A DNA stretch of 11,082 bases from an uncultured Succinatimonas sp. Its GTDB lineage: Bacteria > Pseudomonadota > Gammaproteobacteria > Enterobacterales > Succinivibrionaceae. The translations under genes and the position numbers were made by a program. The notes under the pieces are model-generated. The model saw nothing but the letters and a program-made list of their open reading frames with translations. It searched no databases and had not been told where the DNA came from. This document shows positions 1 through 7,606 of this stretch, piece by piece. The stretch lies in assembly GCA_900548485.1 (NCBI GenBank), contig URKL01000036.1, forward strand, positions 1-11,082, in the 5' to 3' direction. The first letter of the stretch is position 1; the number at the start of each line of letters is the position of its first letter.

Positions 1-1831
1 GGATTATTTTGGCTTTTGCAAGTCTTTATTCGGAAAACGCCCAAAGTTGCCAGGTATTAAGCGTAGTTTCTATGGCTTTTATGCTCTTAAGTGTTTTGAT
101 AAAGCTAAGTGGCAGGCAATTTTAGATGAAGCTCATGAGCGTCATTCTCAGGGCTTACTTAAAGCTAAAGAGCAGGGAATTGAGCTTGTAGGCTTTGATT
201 TAGATGAGGTTGTGGTTAAATTTGCTAATGAAAATGCGCAAAAGGCCGGCTTTGGCGAGCTCATCAAAGTATATACCTCACCTTTAGCTGAACTTAAAAA
301 TCCTTTTGCTAAAGATAAAGAAATTACTGTAGTTACTAATCCTCCATATGGTAAACGCTTGGGTAATTTTAACGAGCTTATTTCTTTATATACACTTTTA
401 GGTGAGAGATTAAAGCAACAGTTTAAAGGAGCTAAAGTTGCGATCATATCTTCTGAAGTGGAATTGCTCTCTTGCTTACGTTTACACTCAGACAAGGTGT
501 ATAAACTCTATAACGGTGAGCTTAATTGTCAGTTACGCGTTTACGAAATTAAAAATAGCGGAGATGGAGAGACTAATCAAAGTATTGAGAAGATTATAGC
601 TCCTGATTTTACTAATCGCTTAAAGAAAAATTTAGCAAAGATTACCAAATGGGCTTCTAAGCATGATTTAGATTGTTATCGTGTTTATGATGCAGATATT
701 CCTGAATATGCAGCCGCTATTGATTATTACAATGGTTATTATGTCATTGCAGCTTATAAAGCCCCTAAGAGTGTCAATCCTATTGTTGCACAGCGCCATG
801 TTTTAGATATGATTGCCGCTACTGTGCAGGTAACAGGAGTTGAAGGTTCTAAGGTAATTTTAAAGAGCCGTGAAATTAAAAAGGGCTCAGATCAATATGA
901 AAAGTCTGAAGAATTGACTAATAACTTCCTCTATGTGCATGAAAATGATTTAACTTTAAAAGTTAATTTAGAGGACTATTTAGATACAGGCTTATTTTTA
1001 GATTCACGCAATATTCGCGCTTTGATTAAATCTGAGGCTAAGGATAAGGATTTCTTAAACCTTTTTGCCTATACCTGTACAGCCTCTATAGCAGCAGCCT
1101 CAGGAGGAGCAAGCTCAACCTTATCTGTAGATATGAGCCGTACTTATTTGCAATGGGGACAGGATAATCTGCGTTTAAATAATTTAAGCTCTAAGAATAA
1201 TGATTTCATTCAAGCTGATTGCTTATTCTATTTATCACAAGATCAGGACAGAAAGTTCGATCTTATCTATATTGATCCGCCGACTTTCTCAAATTCTAAG
1301 CGTATGTCAGTGAGCTTTGATATCAAGCGTGATCATGTAGCTTTATTATCAAATCTTACCCGTCATCTTAAGGATGAAGGCACAGTTATTTTCTGTACTA
1401 ACTGCCGAGACTTTAAGTTAGATGAAGAGGCGGTAGCTGATTACGGTTTTGAAATTGAAAATATTTCAGATAAGACTATTCCTGAAGATTTTGCGCGTAA
1501 TCGTCGTATTCATACCTGCTTTAAGCTTGAATATAAGCGTGAAAATCAAAAACTTGAACCTAAGGCTATGGTCGAGACTAAATTTGCTCCTAAATGGCAA
1601 AAAGTTATCGGAAGCTCTCCTTATGGAGCCCCGCAGCGTAAAGAGCGTTCTTTTGAAAAGAGCTTTGATTTTAATGATGATTTTAAAGCTAAACGTCAGG
1701 GTTTTGGTGGTAAAAAATCAGGTTTTAAAGATAATTTTGGTAATAGTTCCTATAAGCGCTTTGATAAAAAAGTAAGTAGTAATAAACCTAAAGCCCGTGT
1801 CTGGGGACCTGACGGAGTTAAGGATCTATGA
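1..1831 (+). CDS. rlmL: Bifunctional 23S rRNA methyltransferase RlmL/RlmK (5'-truncated by the window edge)
   Basis: RlmL makes m2G2445 (N-terminal methyltransferase) and m7G2069 (C-terminal RlmK half) in 23S rRNA, using SAM, in the cytoplasm. The reading frame is open from base 2, so the TTG at 47 is not a true start. By comparison with the E. coli protein, roughly 220 N-terminal residues, including the THUMP domain and first SAM-binding loop, lie outside the window. Counting from codon 47, the first domain shows the catalytic NPPYG motif at residues 98-102. The RlmK half has VDMSRTYLQW (361-370) and DPPTFSNSKRM (410-420), both very close to E. coli. Two oddities: the SAM loop near 341-347 reads AYTCTAS where the family normally has YTG, and about 95 residues after 500 form a basic, Gly/Phe/Lys-rich tail absent from E. 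coli RlmL. The stop overlaps the uup start (ATGA), suggesting translational coupling. Confidence 0.95.
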   Translation, partial: DYFGFCKSLFGKRPKLPGIKRSFYGFYALKCFDKAKWQAILDEAHERHSQGLLKAKEQGIELVGFDLDEVVVKFANENAQKAGFGELIKVYTSPLAELKNPFAKDKEITVVTNPPYGKRLGNFNELISLYTLLGERLKQQFKGAKVAIISSEVELLSCLRLHSDKVYKLYNGELNCQLRVYEIKNSGDGETNQSIEKIIAPDFTNRLKKNLAKITKWASKHDLDCYRVYDADIPEYAAAIDYYNGYYVIAAYKAPKSVNPIVAQRHVLDMIAATVQVTGVEGSKVILKSREIKKGSDQYEKSEELTNNFLYVHENDLTLKVNLEDYLDTGLFLDSRNIRALIKSEAKDKDFLNLFAYTCTASIAAASGGASSTLSVDMSRTYLQWGQDNLRLNNLSSKNNDFIQADCLFYLSQDQDRKFDLIYIDPPTFSNSKRMSVSFDIKRDHVALLSNLTRHLKDEGTVIFCTNCRDFKLDEEAVADYGFEIENISDKTIPEDFARNRRIHTCFKLEYKRENQKLEPKAMVETKFAPKWQKVIGSSPYGAPQRKERSFEKSFDFNDDFKAKRQGFGGKKSGFKDNFGNSSYKRFDKKVSSNKPKARVWGPDGVKDL

Positions 1832-3702
1832 GCCTTATAAATATCATTGATGCGCACTTAAACTATGGGGCAGATAAGCTTTTAGAAGGCGCAAATCTTG
1901 CAATTGAAGATCATGAACGTATTTGTCTTGTAGGGCGCAATGGTACTGGTAAATCAACTTTATTACAGGTAATTGAGGGTAAACGTGAGCTTGATGAAGG
2001 TCGAGTAATTATAAAATCAGGCCTTAAGATTGGGCGTTTAGAGCAAGACCCTCCTCAGTATAAAAGCGGCACGGCTTATACTATGGCTGTGTCTGCAGTA
2101 CCAATTGTCGGTCAAGCTTTAGCTGAATATGTACAGTGTGATGATATTAAGCGTCAGGTTGAATTATCTGAGTTTATTGAAAAGCATGATGGTTGGAAAC
2201 ATGATGCGGTAGTTAGACGTATTTTAAATAAGATTGGTCTGCAAGCTGAAATGCCTTTAGTTGAGCTATCAGGTGGTTGGAGAAGAAAAGCTGCCTTAGC
2301 CGCGGTTTTAGCTTCAGATCCTGAGCTTTTACTTTTAGATGAGCCTACTAACCACTTAGATATTGAGACTATTACTTGGTTTGAGGAAATTTTAAAATCC
2401 TTTGAGGGTACGGTAATCTTTGTCAGTCATGATCGCAGTTTTGCTGATGACTGTGCAACTCGCATAGTCGAACTTGATCGCGGTAAACTCTACTCCTATC
2501 CAGGATCTTTTAATAAATATTTAGAATTGCGTGATGAAAGATTGCGTATGGAAGATCTGGCAAATAAAGAGTTTGACCGTATTCTTTCTGAAGAAGAGGC
2601 CTGGATTCGTCGAGGAGTTAAAGCTCGTTTAGCTCGTAATGAAGGTCGTGTCAGAGATCTTTTAGAGCGTCGTAAACTTAGAGCTGCACGTCGAGATCGC
2701 CAAGGCAAGGCTATCATGCAGGTCAATGAAGCCGATCGCAGTGGTAATATTGTCTTTGAATTGCGAGATATACATGAGGAATTTGAAGGTAAGGTTTTAA
2801 TCGATAATTTTAACGCTACCATTATGCGTGGCGATCGTATAGGTATTGTTGGTGCTAATGGTACAGGCAAAACTACCTTAGTTCAGATTATGCAAAACCT
2901 CATTAAGCCTACCTCAGGTTATGTACGTATTGGCATGAATGTTGAGATTCAATATTTTGATCAATACCATGAGCAATTGTATTTGGATAAGTCTGTAGCT
3001 GATAATGTTGCTGATGGTCACACTGAGGTGACTATCAATGGTAAGAGTAAGCATGTAATCTCTTATTTAAGCAATTTCCTCTTTACAGGTAAAAGATCTA
3101 GAAGTCCTGTCTCTGTATTATCAGGTGGCGAGAAGAATCGTCTACTCTTAGCGCGTTTGTTTGCCAAACCTTCTAATGTTTTGATTATGGATGAGCCTAC
3201 CAATGATTTAGATTTGGAGACTTTAGATTTATTAGAGGATTTAGTTGCAAATTATCCTGGCACTGTGATTGTCATCAGCCACGATAGACGTTTTATTGAT
3301 AAAGTTGCTACTGAAACTTGGATTTTTGATGGTAAAGGTAGCATTGAAACTGTAGTTGGTGGTTGGAGTGATGTCCTAGCTTATTATGAGCGTATCGGTA
3401 AAAATTTATTTGTAGAAGACAAAAAGACCGATAAAGTTAAAAACAATGTGCCAAAGCCACAAAAATCTAAGAGTGGTTTGTCTTTTACCGAAAGCCATGA
3501 ATTGCAGAAATTACCAGAGCAAGTTGAAGATCTTGAAGAACAGCTTGCAAAGTTAGATGAAGCTTTGCAAGATGGTAGTATCTATGAAAATGGTGCAGAA
3601 AAGGCTATAGAAATAAATAACGAGCGCGAAAAGCTCTCTTTAGCATTAGATAAATTATATGCCAGATGGGAAGAATTAGAGCTTAAGGCAAATGAGGAAT
3701 AA
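1828..3702 (+). CDS. uup: ABC-F family ATPase Uup
   Basis: Uup is a soluble ABC-F protein with two ATPase domains and no membrane segments. The family acts on ribosomes, and Uup has also been linked to precise transposon excision and DNA branch binding. NBD1 has Walker A GRNGTGKST (36-44), signature LSGGW (148-152) and Walker B LLLLDEPTNHLD (167-178). The linker with the Uup-type WIRRGVKARLARNEGR stretch is at 259-274. NBD2 has GANGTGKTT (342-350), LSGGEKNR (431-438) and DEPTNDLD (455-462). A charged coiled-coil C-terminal domain (about 550-624) separates Uup from EttA and YheS. Length 624 aa is close to E. coli Uup (635 aa), and the MSLI start is the same. AAGG at 1820-1823 is the likely ribosome binding site. 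It overlaps rlmL by 4 bases, and the rlmL-uup order is also found in E. coli. Confidence 0.97.
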   Translation: MSLINIIDAHLNYGADKLLEGANLAIEDHERICLVGRNGTGKSTLLQVIEGKRELDEGRVIIKSGLKIGRLEQDPPQYKSGTAYTMAVSAVPIVGQALAEYVQCDDIKRQVELSEFIEKHDGWKHDAVVRRILNKIGLQAEMPLVELSGGWRRKAALAAVLASDPELLLLDEPTNHLDIETITWFEEILKSFEGTVIFVSHDRSFADDCATRIVELDRGKLYSYPGSFNKYLELRDERLRMEDLANKEFDRILSEEEAWIRRGVKARLARNEGRVRDLLERRKLRAARRDRQGKAIMQVNEADRSGNIVFELRDIHEEFEGKVLIDNFNATIMRGDRIGIVGANGTGKTTLVQIMQNLIKPTSGYVRIGMNVEIQYFDQYHEQLYLDKSVADNVADGHTEVTINGKSKHVISYLSNFLFTGKRSRSPVSVLSGGEKNRLLLARLFAKPSNVLIMDEPTNDLDLETLDLLEDLVANYPGTVIVISHDRRFIDKVATETWIFDGKGSIETVVGGWSDVLAYYERIGKNLFVEDKKTDKVKNNVPKPQKSKSGLSFTESHELQKLPEQVEDLEEQLAKLDEALQDGSIYENGAEKAIEINNEREKLSLALDKLYARWEELELKANEE

Positions 3703-3704
3703 TT

Positions 3705-4565
3705 ATGCCGGTTTATAGAAGTAAAATCGATCTTCATTGCCATTCTAAGGCCTCAGATGGGGCTCTAAGCCCTGAGGATTTAGTTTTAAGAGCACATTCT
3801 TTAGGAATAACTCATTTAGCTTTAACTGATCATGATACCTGTTTAGGGATTGAAAAAGCGCAACTGGCTGCTTTTGGCAAGCTTGAGTTAATACCAGGAG
3901 CAGAACTGTCTGCAACATGGAATGGTTATCAAATCCATATAGCAGGATTATTTTTAGATTATAAGGATCCTGCATTTATAGCTTATACTGATGGTCAGAA
4001 GATCTTGCGAGATCAAAGATCGCAGGAGATTTCAGATAAATTAGAACGATTAGGCTTTCGTGATATGTTAGCTAAAGCTCTTATGCGTGCCGGAGCAGGA
4101 GCTTCGATAACACGTGGAAATTATGCGCGTTTAATTGTTGAAGAGGGGCGTGCTTCTTCTGCAGATGAGGCTTTTAATGTCTATTTAAGAAAGGGCAAAA
4201 AAGCTTATGTAGCTACAAAATGGCCTGATATTAAAGTTGCAGTTGAGGCTATTCATGCTGCTAAAGGTGTCGCTGTTTTAGCGCACCCTAAGCGTTATGA
4301 AATGACTAATATGAAGTTACGCGCTTTAATGGATTACTTTAAAGATGTAGGCGGCGATGGTATTGAAGTCGCTTATTGTCAACAACGTCCACAAGAACGT
4401 GAATATTTAGCCACTTTAGCAAGATTTTATGCGTTTAAGGCTTCTATGGGCTCAGATTTTCATGCTCTGGGGACATATCGTGATTTAGGTATGGAGCTTA
4501 AACTTCCAGAAGATTTAGATCCCGTGTGGGAGATGGAAGAGGCTTTGCCATATCATTTTAAATAA
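3705..4565 (+). CDS. rnm: RNase AM, PHP-domain 5'-3' exonuclease (YciV/TrpH)
   Basis: This is a PHP-family metal-dependent phosphoesterase closely resembling E. coli YciV/TrpH, now called RNase AM (Rnm). That enzyme trims 5' ends of 5S, 16S and 23S rRNA precursors and can degrade short oligonucleotides. The PHP metal ligands are all visible: H11 and H13 (LHCH), D18, D42-H43-D44 (TDHD), E67 (GAELS), H78 (IHIAG), H194 (LAHP), and D251/H253 (GSDFH). The TRGNYAR stretch (136-142) matches the insert domain seen in E. coli (TRGHFAR). Length 286 aa is normal. The ATG lies 2 bases after the uup stop, with GAGG inside the uup 3' end serving as the binding site, so it is almost certainly co-transcribed. 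No residues of the active site are missing. Confidence 0.93.
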   Translation: MPVYRSKIDLHCHSKASDGALSPEDLVLRAHSLGITHLALTDHDTCLGIEKAQLAAFGKLELIPGAELSATWNGYQIHIAGLFLDYKDPAFIAYTDGQKILRDQRSQEISDKLERLGFRDMLAKALMRAGAGASITRGNYARLIVEEGRASSADEAFNVYLRKGKKAYVATKWPDIKVAVEAIHAAKGVAVLAHPKRYEMTNMKLRALMDYFKDVGGDGIEVAYCQQRPQEREYLATLARFYAFKASMGSDFHALGTYRDLGMELKLPEDLDPVWEMEEALPYHFK

Positions 4566-4576
4566 AGAGATTAAAA

Positions 4577-5203
4577 ATGACTTGTGAATTTATTAGTGTG
4601 CATCCTGATAACCCTCAGGCACGCTTTATAAAAAAAATTGCAGAAATTTTACGTAATGGTGGTGTAGGTGTGATCCCTACAGATTCAGCATATGCTTTAT
4701 GCTGTATGCTTGAAGAAAAAAATGCTATGGAGAGAATTGCGCGTATAAGACAGATAAGTAAAAATCATAACTTTACTTTATTATGTCGCGATTTATCCGA
4801 ACTCTCCACTTATGCCCGTTTTGATAATAGTGTCTTTAGATTATTAAAAAATAATACTCCAGGTGCTTATACCTTTATTTTGCCGGCTACTAAAGAAGTG
4901 CCTCGCCGTATGATGAATGAAAAACGTCGTACTATTGGTCTTAGAGTACCGCAAAATGCCATCTTAGATGCTTTAATCGGTGAATTAGATGAATGTTTGA
5001 TGAGTTGTACTCTAATCTTACCAGGAGAGGAAGAGCCTGAAAATGATCCTGTGGAGATCAATAACAAGATAGGTAAGCTTGTGGATGTGATTGTAGATGG
5101 TGGTATTTTAAATTCAGCGCCGACTACAGTAATCCGTTTTGAAGATGGTGAGCCGATTGTAAGACGAGTAGGAGCAGGCGATCCTTCTCCTTTTGAAAGC
5201 TAA
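4577..5203 (+). CDS. yciO: YciO, Sua5/YrdC-fold protein of uncertain function
   Basis: This belongs to the YrdC/Sua5 fold, whose TsaC members make threonylcarbamoyl-AMP for the t6A tRNA modification. It aligns with E. coli YciO over its whole length: HPDNPQ at 9-14, PTDS at 34-37, HNFTL at 64-68, CRDLSELSTY at 70-79, NNTPG at 92-96, TKEVPRR at 105-111 and PTTVI at 182-186. At the sites where TsaC proteins carry their conserved KxR and SxN elements, this protein has KNHNF (62-66) and SCTLILPG (143-150), as YciO proteins do. It should therefore not be called the t6A enzyme. Length 208 aa matches E. coli. The start follows rnm by 11 bases with a weak AAAGAGA site at 4564-4570. The rnm-yciO pair is also adjacent in E. 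coli; here it sits behind rlmL-uup, which favours a role around rRNA or translation (inference). Confidence 0.92.
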   Translation: MTCEFISVHPDNPQARFIKKIAEILRNGGVGVIPTDSAYALCCMLEEKNAMERIARIRQISKNHNFTLLCRDLSELSTYARFDNSVFRLLKNNTPGAYTFILPATKEVPRRMMNEKRRTIGLRVPQNAILDALIGELDECLMSCTLILPGEEEPENDPVEINNKIGKLVDVIVDGGILNSAPTTVIRFEDGEPIVRRVGAGDPSPFES

Positions 5204-5297
5204 AATAAAATCTTAAACAAAAAAGATATAGCGAAAATCGTTATTGATTGAATTACTCCCAAAAAATAGTTAACTATTTGTTGGGAGTTATAGAAAT
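5204..5297. other. Convergent intergenic region between yciO and trhP
   Basis: This 94-base AT-rich gap separates the 3' ends of two operons running towards each other. It holds the 34-bp palindrome annotated separately and a small weak hairpin at 5228-5244 (arms ATAGCGA and TCGTTAT, loop AAA, one G-U pair on the plus strand). Read on the minus strand this small stem has one A-C mismatch and is followed by six T (complement of the A run at 5219-5224), so it might help end the trhP transcript. No ORF or promoter stands out. Confidence 0.5.
5255..5288. terminator. 34-bp palindrome, candidate bidirectional terminator
   Basis: The outer arms are ACTCCCAA (5255-5262) and TTGGGAGT (5281-5288). The inner arms AAATAGTT and AACTATTT meet at 5271/5272 with no spacer. 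Of 17 possible pairs 16 match; only A5263/G5280 is mispaired. Its place between convergent stop codons fits a terminator serving both operons. No clear T run follows the stem on either strand, which is unlike a textbook intrinsic terminator, so an RNA 3'-end protecting hairpin or a protein binding site remain possible. Confidence 0.5.
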
Positions 5298-6581
5298 TTA
5301 ACTATCGTCGCGTAAAAGCACGGTGGTTTTTAAATCAAGTTCTTTATCATAAGGAACTTTAACAAAATAACCGCTACCTGGAGCTACATCTACAGGTCTA
5401 TCTCTGTCATCTACCATATGCTCACAAGATAAATCTAATAAGCCCTGCGGAGTAAAGAGCTTCATCTTAGAACCTTTTTCAAAGCGGTTTTTGACGGTAA
5501 TAAGCAAGCGTCCTTCTGCATCGCGCTCGGTAATATCGCCTGCAATCTGCCATTTACCTGCACTTGGAGCATTAGTGTCATAATCTTGAGTCTCATCAGG
5601 ACGATGAGGTGCCAAAAGACCTGTGGTATAACCACGGGAGGGGATGGAATTGACAATCTGGTAACTCTCAGGAGGAACTTCCTCCCCTTTGGCAATAGCA
5701 TCAATAGCTAAACGATATGCTCTTGAGATAGCGGCAGCATAGAAAGGAGATCTTGAGCGACCTTCAATTTTTAGAGAATCTACTCCGGTTTTAATCAATT
5801 TGTCTAATATTGGTAAAGCACAGAGATCTTTTGAGTTCATAAGATAGGAACCGTATTGATCTTCTTCTAAATTAAACCATTCATTAGGATGATGCATGCT
5901 CTCTTCAATTTGCATTGATAAGGAGGTCGGATCGGCAAATTCCTCACTATGAGCGCTGTGGATATTGCGGACTTTAAAGCCATAACGACAGGCATTATTA
6001 CAAGCACCAATATTTGCATCACGGTGGGCCAAAAATCCTGAAATCAAGCAACGACCAGAAACGGCTATACATAAGGCTCCGTGAATGAAAACCTCAACTT
6101 CCATTTCAGGACAGGCTTGTTTTATAAGATCAATTTCAGTAATTGAAAGCTCGCGGGCTAAAATACATCTAGTTAAACCAACTTTTTGCCAAAATTTAAC
6201 CGATCCTGCATTAACCGTATTAGCTTGTACGGAAAGATGAATGGGAATATCAGGATAACGCTCTCTGACCATGTCAATAAGTCCAGGATCACCCATAATA
6301 AAGGCATCTGGTTTAAGAGCAGCCATTTCATCTAAGATTGCATTAAATCCCTGAGTTCTTCTAACATGTGGGATAATATTTAAAACAGCATGAACCTTTT
6401 TACCAAGACTATGGGCATAGGCGATACCTTTTTCAAAATCATCACGCACAAAGCCATTTCCGCGTACACGTAATGACCATTTAGGAACACCAGCGTAAAC
6501 AGCGTCTGCACCAAAATCTAAGGCCATTTGCAGGTGTTTTAAGCTACCTGCTGGAGCTAACAATTCAGGCTTTTTGAGCAC
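5298..6581 (-). CDS. trhP: tRNA 5-hydroxyuridine synthase TrhP (U32 family, YegQ)
   Basis: TrhP is a member of the U32 'peptidase' family that, rather than cutting proteins, forms 5-hydroxyuridine at wobble position 34 of tRNAs, the first step towards cmo5U/mcmo5U, with prephenate as the likely hydroxyl donor pathway. The protein follows E. coli YegQ closely: PELLAPAG (5-12), GADAVYAG (24-31), DPGLI (98-102), HLSVQAN (115-121), HGALC (167-171), SGRCL (175-179), MNSKDL (248-253) and SLKIEGR (269-275). Four cysteines, C171, C178, C194 and C198, match the family's conserved set; related UbiU/UbiV use such cysteines for a 4Fe-4S cluster. Length 427 aa is slightly below the E. coli protein (453). 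The start is GTG at 6581, with GGAG ten bases upstream, and lies 17 bases inside the rdgC 3' end, so it is probably translated by coupling with rdgC. Confidence 0.94.
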   Translation of the reverse strand: MLKKPELLAPAGSLKHLQMALDFGADAVYAGVPKWSLRVRGNGFVRDDFEKGIAYAHSLGKKVHAVLNIIPHVRRTQGFNAILDEMAALKPDAFIMGDPGLIDMVRERYPDIPIHLSVQANTVNAGSVKFWQKVGLTRCILARELSITEIDLIKQACPEMEVEVFIHGALCIAVSGRCLISGFLAHRDANIGACNNACRYGFKVRNIHSAHSEEFADPTSLSMQIEESMHHPNEWFNLEEDQYGSYLMNSKDLCALPILDKLIKTGVDSLKIEGRSRSPFYAAAISRAYRLAIDAIAKGEEVPPESYQIVNSIPSRGYTTGLLAPHRPDETQDYDTNAPSAGKWQIAGDITERDAEGRLLITVKNRFEKGSKMKLFTPQGLLDLSCEHMVDDRDRPVDVAPGSGYFVKVPYDKELDLKTTVLLRDDS

Positions 6582-7488
6582 AGTTAAAAGTCTCCAAAAT
6601 TTGTGAACCTAATTTTTCTAGCATTTCGCCTTGTAAAACTAAATGAGATTGCATATCAGCAATAGCATCATCGCTCTTTTGGGGCAAATTGCGCTCTAAA
6701 TATTGATCTGTAGGTTTCATGCGTTTACAGGAGAGATCTGAACATAAAACCATTATTAAGCTGTCATCAAATGTCAGTTGTAATTCTGTGACTACTTTAC
6801 CGGCATTTAAGTGCACAGAGATTTCATCTGATGTTAGATCTTCTCTTGAAATCCTCACCGTACCGCCGTCATCATCAACACTCTTTAAAGTAGTGTCATT
6901 ACCTAAATTAAAAATAGGCTCAGGTTTACCATCTCGAAGCCATGCACTTAAGCGATCTTCAACTAAGCAATGTGGTTCTAAAAGCTTTGCCGGGAAGGTT
7001 GAAAAGGCCTCACGCATCATAGCTAAGCCTTTTTCTGCTCTCTTTGCAGAACTTGCAGATACGGCACATAGACCACATTGAGGATTCACCCAAATTAAAA
7101 GTTCGCGTCTTGTAGCAAAAGCTCGACTTAGAAGTTGATTGATTACTGCTGATTTTAAAGCGTCTCTTTCGTTTTTACGCAATTGACGTTTGAGTTCTAA
7201 TTCTTTTTGCGCAACTAATTCAGATAATTGATTATTAACTACGGAGGCTGGTAAGAGTTTAGTTTCCTCTTGGAGTTTGAAGAAATGATTTTGTCCACAA
7301 GAGAAGTGATAGGAAGTATCTCCACCGAATAAAGGAACAAAACCTATAGTAGAGATTTCTTGAGCAGTGCAAGGGCGAAAAGAGGTGCTTTCAATTGCAT
7401 CACATAATAGCTTTTCATCACTAAAAATAGCATCAAGTTCACTGAAATCTACAGTGTAAAAGCGGGCGTTTTTAAACCACATTAGCAT
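6565..7488 (-). CDS. rdgC: Recombination-associated protein RdgC
   Basis: RdgC is a nucleoid-associated protein forming a ring-shaped dimer around double-stranded DNA and limiting RecA access. Recognisable shared stretches with E. coli RdgC are MWFKN near the N-terminus, GFVPLFG (49-55, E. coli GWVPPMG), KLLP (77-80), SRAF (121-124, containing the finger-domain phenylalanine), SAKRAE (147-152), DLTSDEI (217-223), AGKVVT (229-234) and CKRMK (254-258). Length 307 aa is near the E. coli 303. Two in-frame ATG codons compete: 7488 (MLMWFKN) and 7482 (MWFKN). The only upstream GAG lies 2 bases before the first and 8 bases before the second, so the second has the better spacing; E. coli begins MLWFKN, which does not settle it. 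The gene leads an rdgC-trhP operon with its own promoter facing gyrA. Confidence 0.93.
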   Translation of the reverse strand: MLMWFKNARFYTVDFSELDAIFSDEKLLCDAIESTSFRPCTAQEISTIGFVPLFGGDTSYHFSCGQNHFFKLQEETKLLPASVVNNQLSELVAQKELELKRQLRKNERDALKSAVINQLLSRAFATRRELLIWVNPQCGLCAVSASSAKRAEKGLAMMREAFSTFPAKLLEPHCLVEDRLSAWLRDGKPEPIFNLGNDTTLKSVDDDGGTVRISREDLTSDEISVHLNAGKVVTELQLTFDDSLIMVLCSDLSCKRMKPTDQYLERNLPQKSDDAIADMQSHLVLQGEMLEKLGSQILETFNCAQKA

Positions 7489-7517
7489 TTCTCGATATAT
7501 AAAAAAAAGACTCTTTA

Positions 7518-7546
7518 ATTATCCTTAGAAAACGCTTTTTTTTCAA
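7518..7546 (-). promoter_or_regulatory. Predicted sigma-70 promoter of rdgC-trhP
   Basis: On the minus strand a -35 TTGAAA (7546-7541) is followed after 17 bases by a -10 GATAAT (7523-7518). Transcription would start near 7511, giving a leader of only about 23 bases before the first rdgC ATG. The spacer begins with an A run. This is prediction from consensus match only. Confidence 0.6.
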
Positions 7547-7577
7547 GCTAGAAGAGCCGTATATAAGGTCTTATTCA

Positions 7578-7606
7578 TTGAAAAAAATTAACAAAATTGA
7601 TATAAT
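7578..7606 (+). promoter_or_regulatory. Predicted strong extended -10 promoter of gyrA-serC
   Basis: TTGAAA (7578-7583) and a perfect TATAAT (7601-7606) are separated by 17 bases, and TGA precedes the -10 so that it reads TGnTATAAT, an extended -10. Transcription would start near 7613, leaving a leader of about 46 bases. The near-consensus arrangement fits high expression of gyrase. In E. coli gyr promoters are induced by DNA relaxation; whether this one is cannot be told from the sequence. Confidence 0.72.

Noticed and set aside
47..49. TTG as the start codon of the first gene
   Set aside because: The same frame is open to the left edge and the encoded protein already matches the middle of RlmL, so the true start is upstream of the window.
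148..495. 115-codon minus-strand ORF inside rlmL
   Set aside because: It lies wholly opposite a conserved domain of RlmL and its translation has no recognisable family features.
2496..2870. 124-codon minus-strand ORF inside uup
   Set aside because: It is antisense to the Uup linker; its Arg/Ser-rich composition is what the complement of an Arg/Leu/Glu-rich coding stretch gives.
4577..5203. Annotation as TsaC/Sua5 t6A enzyme
   Set aside because: The YrdC fold is shared, but the protein follows YciO along its full length and lacks the TsaC KxR and SxN elements.
5298..6581. Annotation as a collagenase-like U32 protease
   Set aside because: The family name is historical; close similarity to YegQ/TrhP and the four cysteines point to tRNA hydroxylation.
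6719..7081. 120-codon plus-strand ORF opposite rdgC
   Set aside because: RdgC is clearly the real gene here; the opposite ORF has no ribosome binding site or family likeness I can see.
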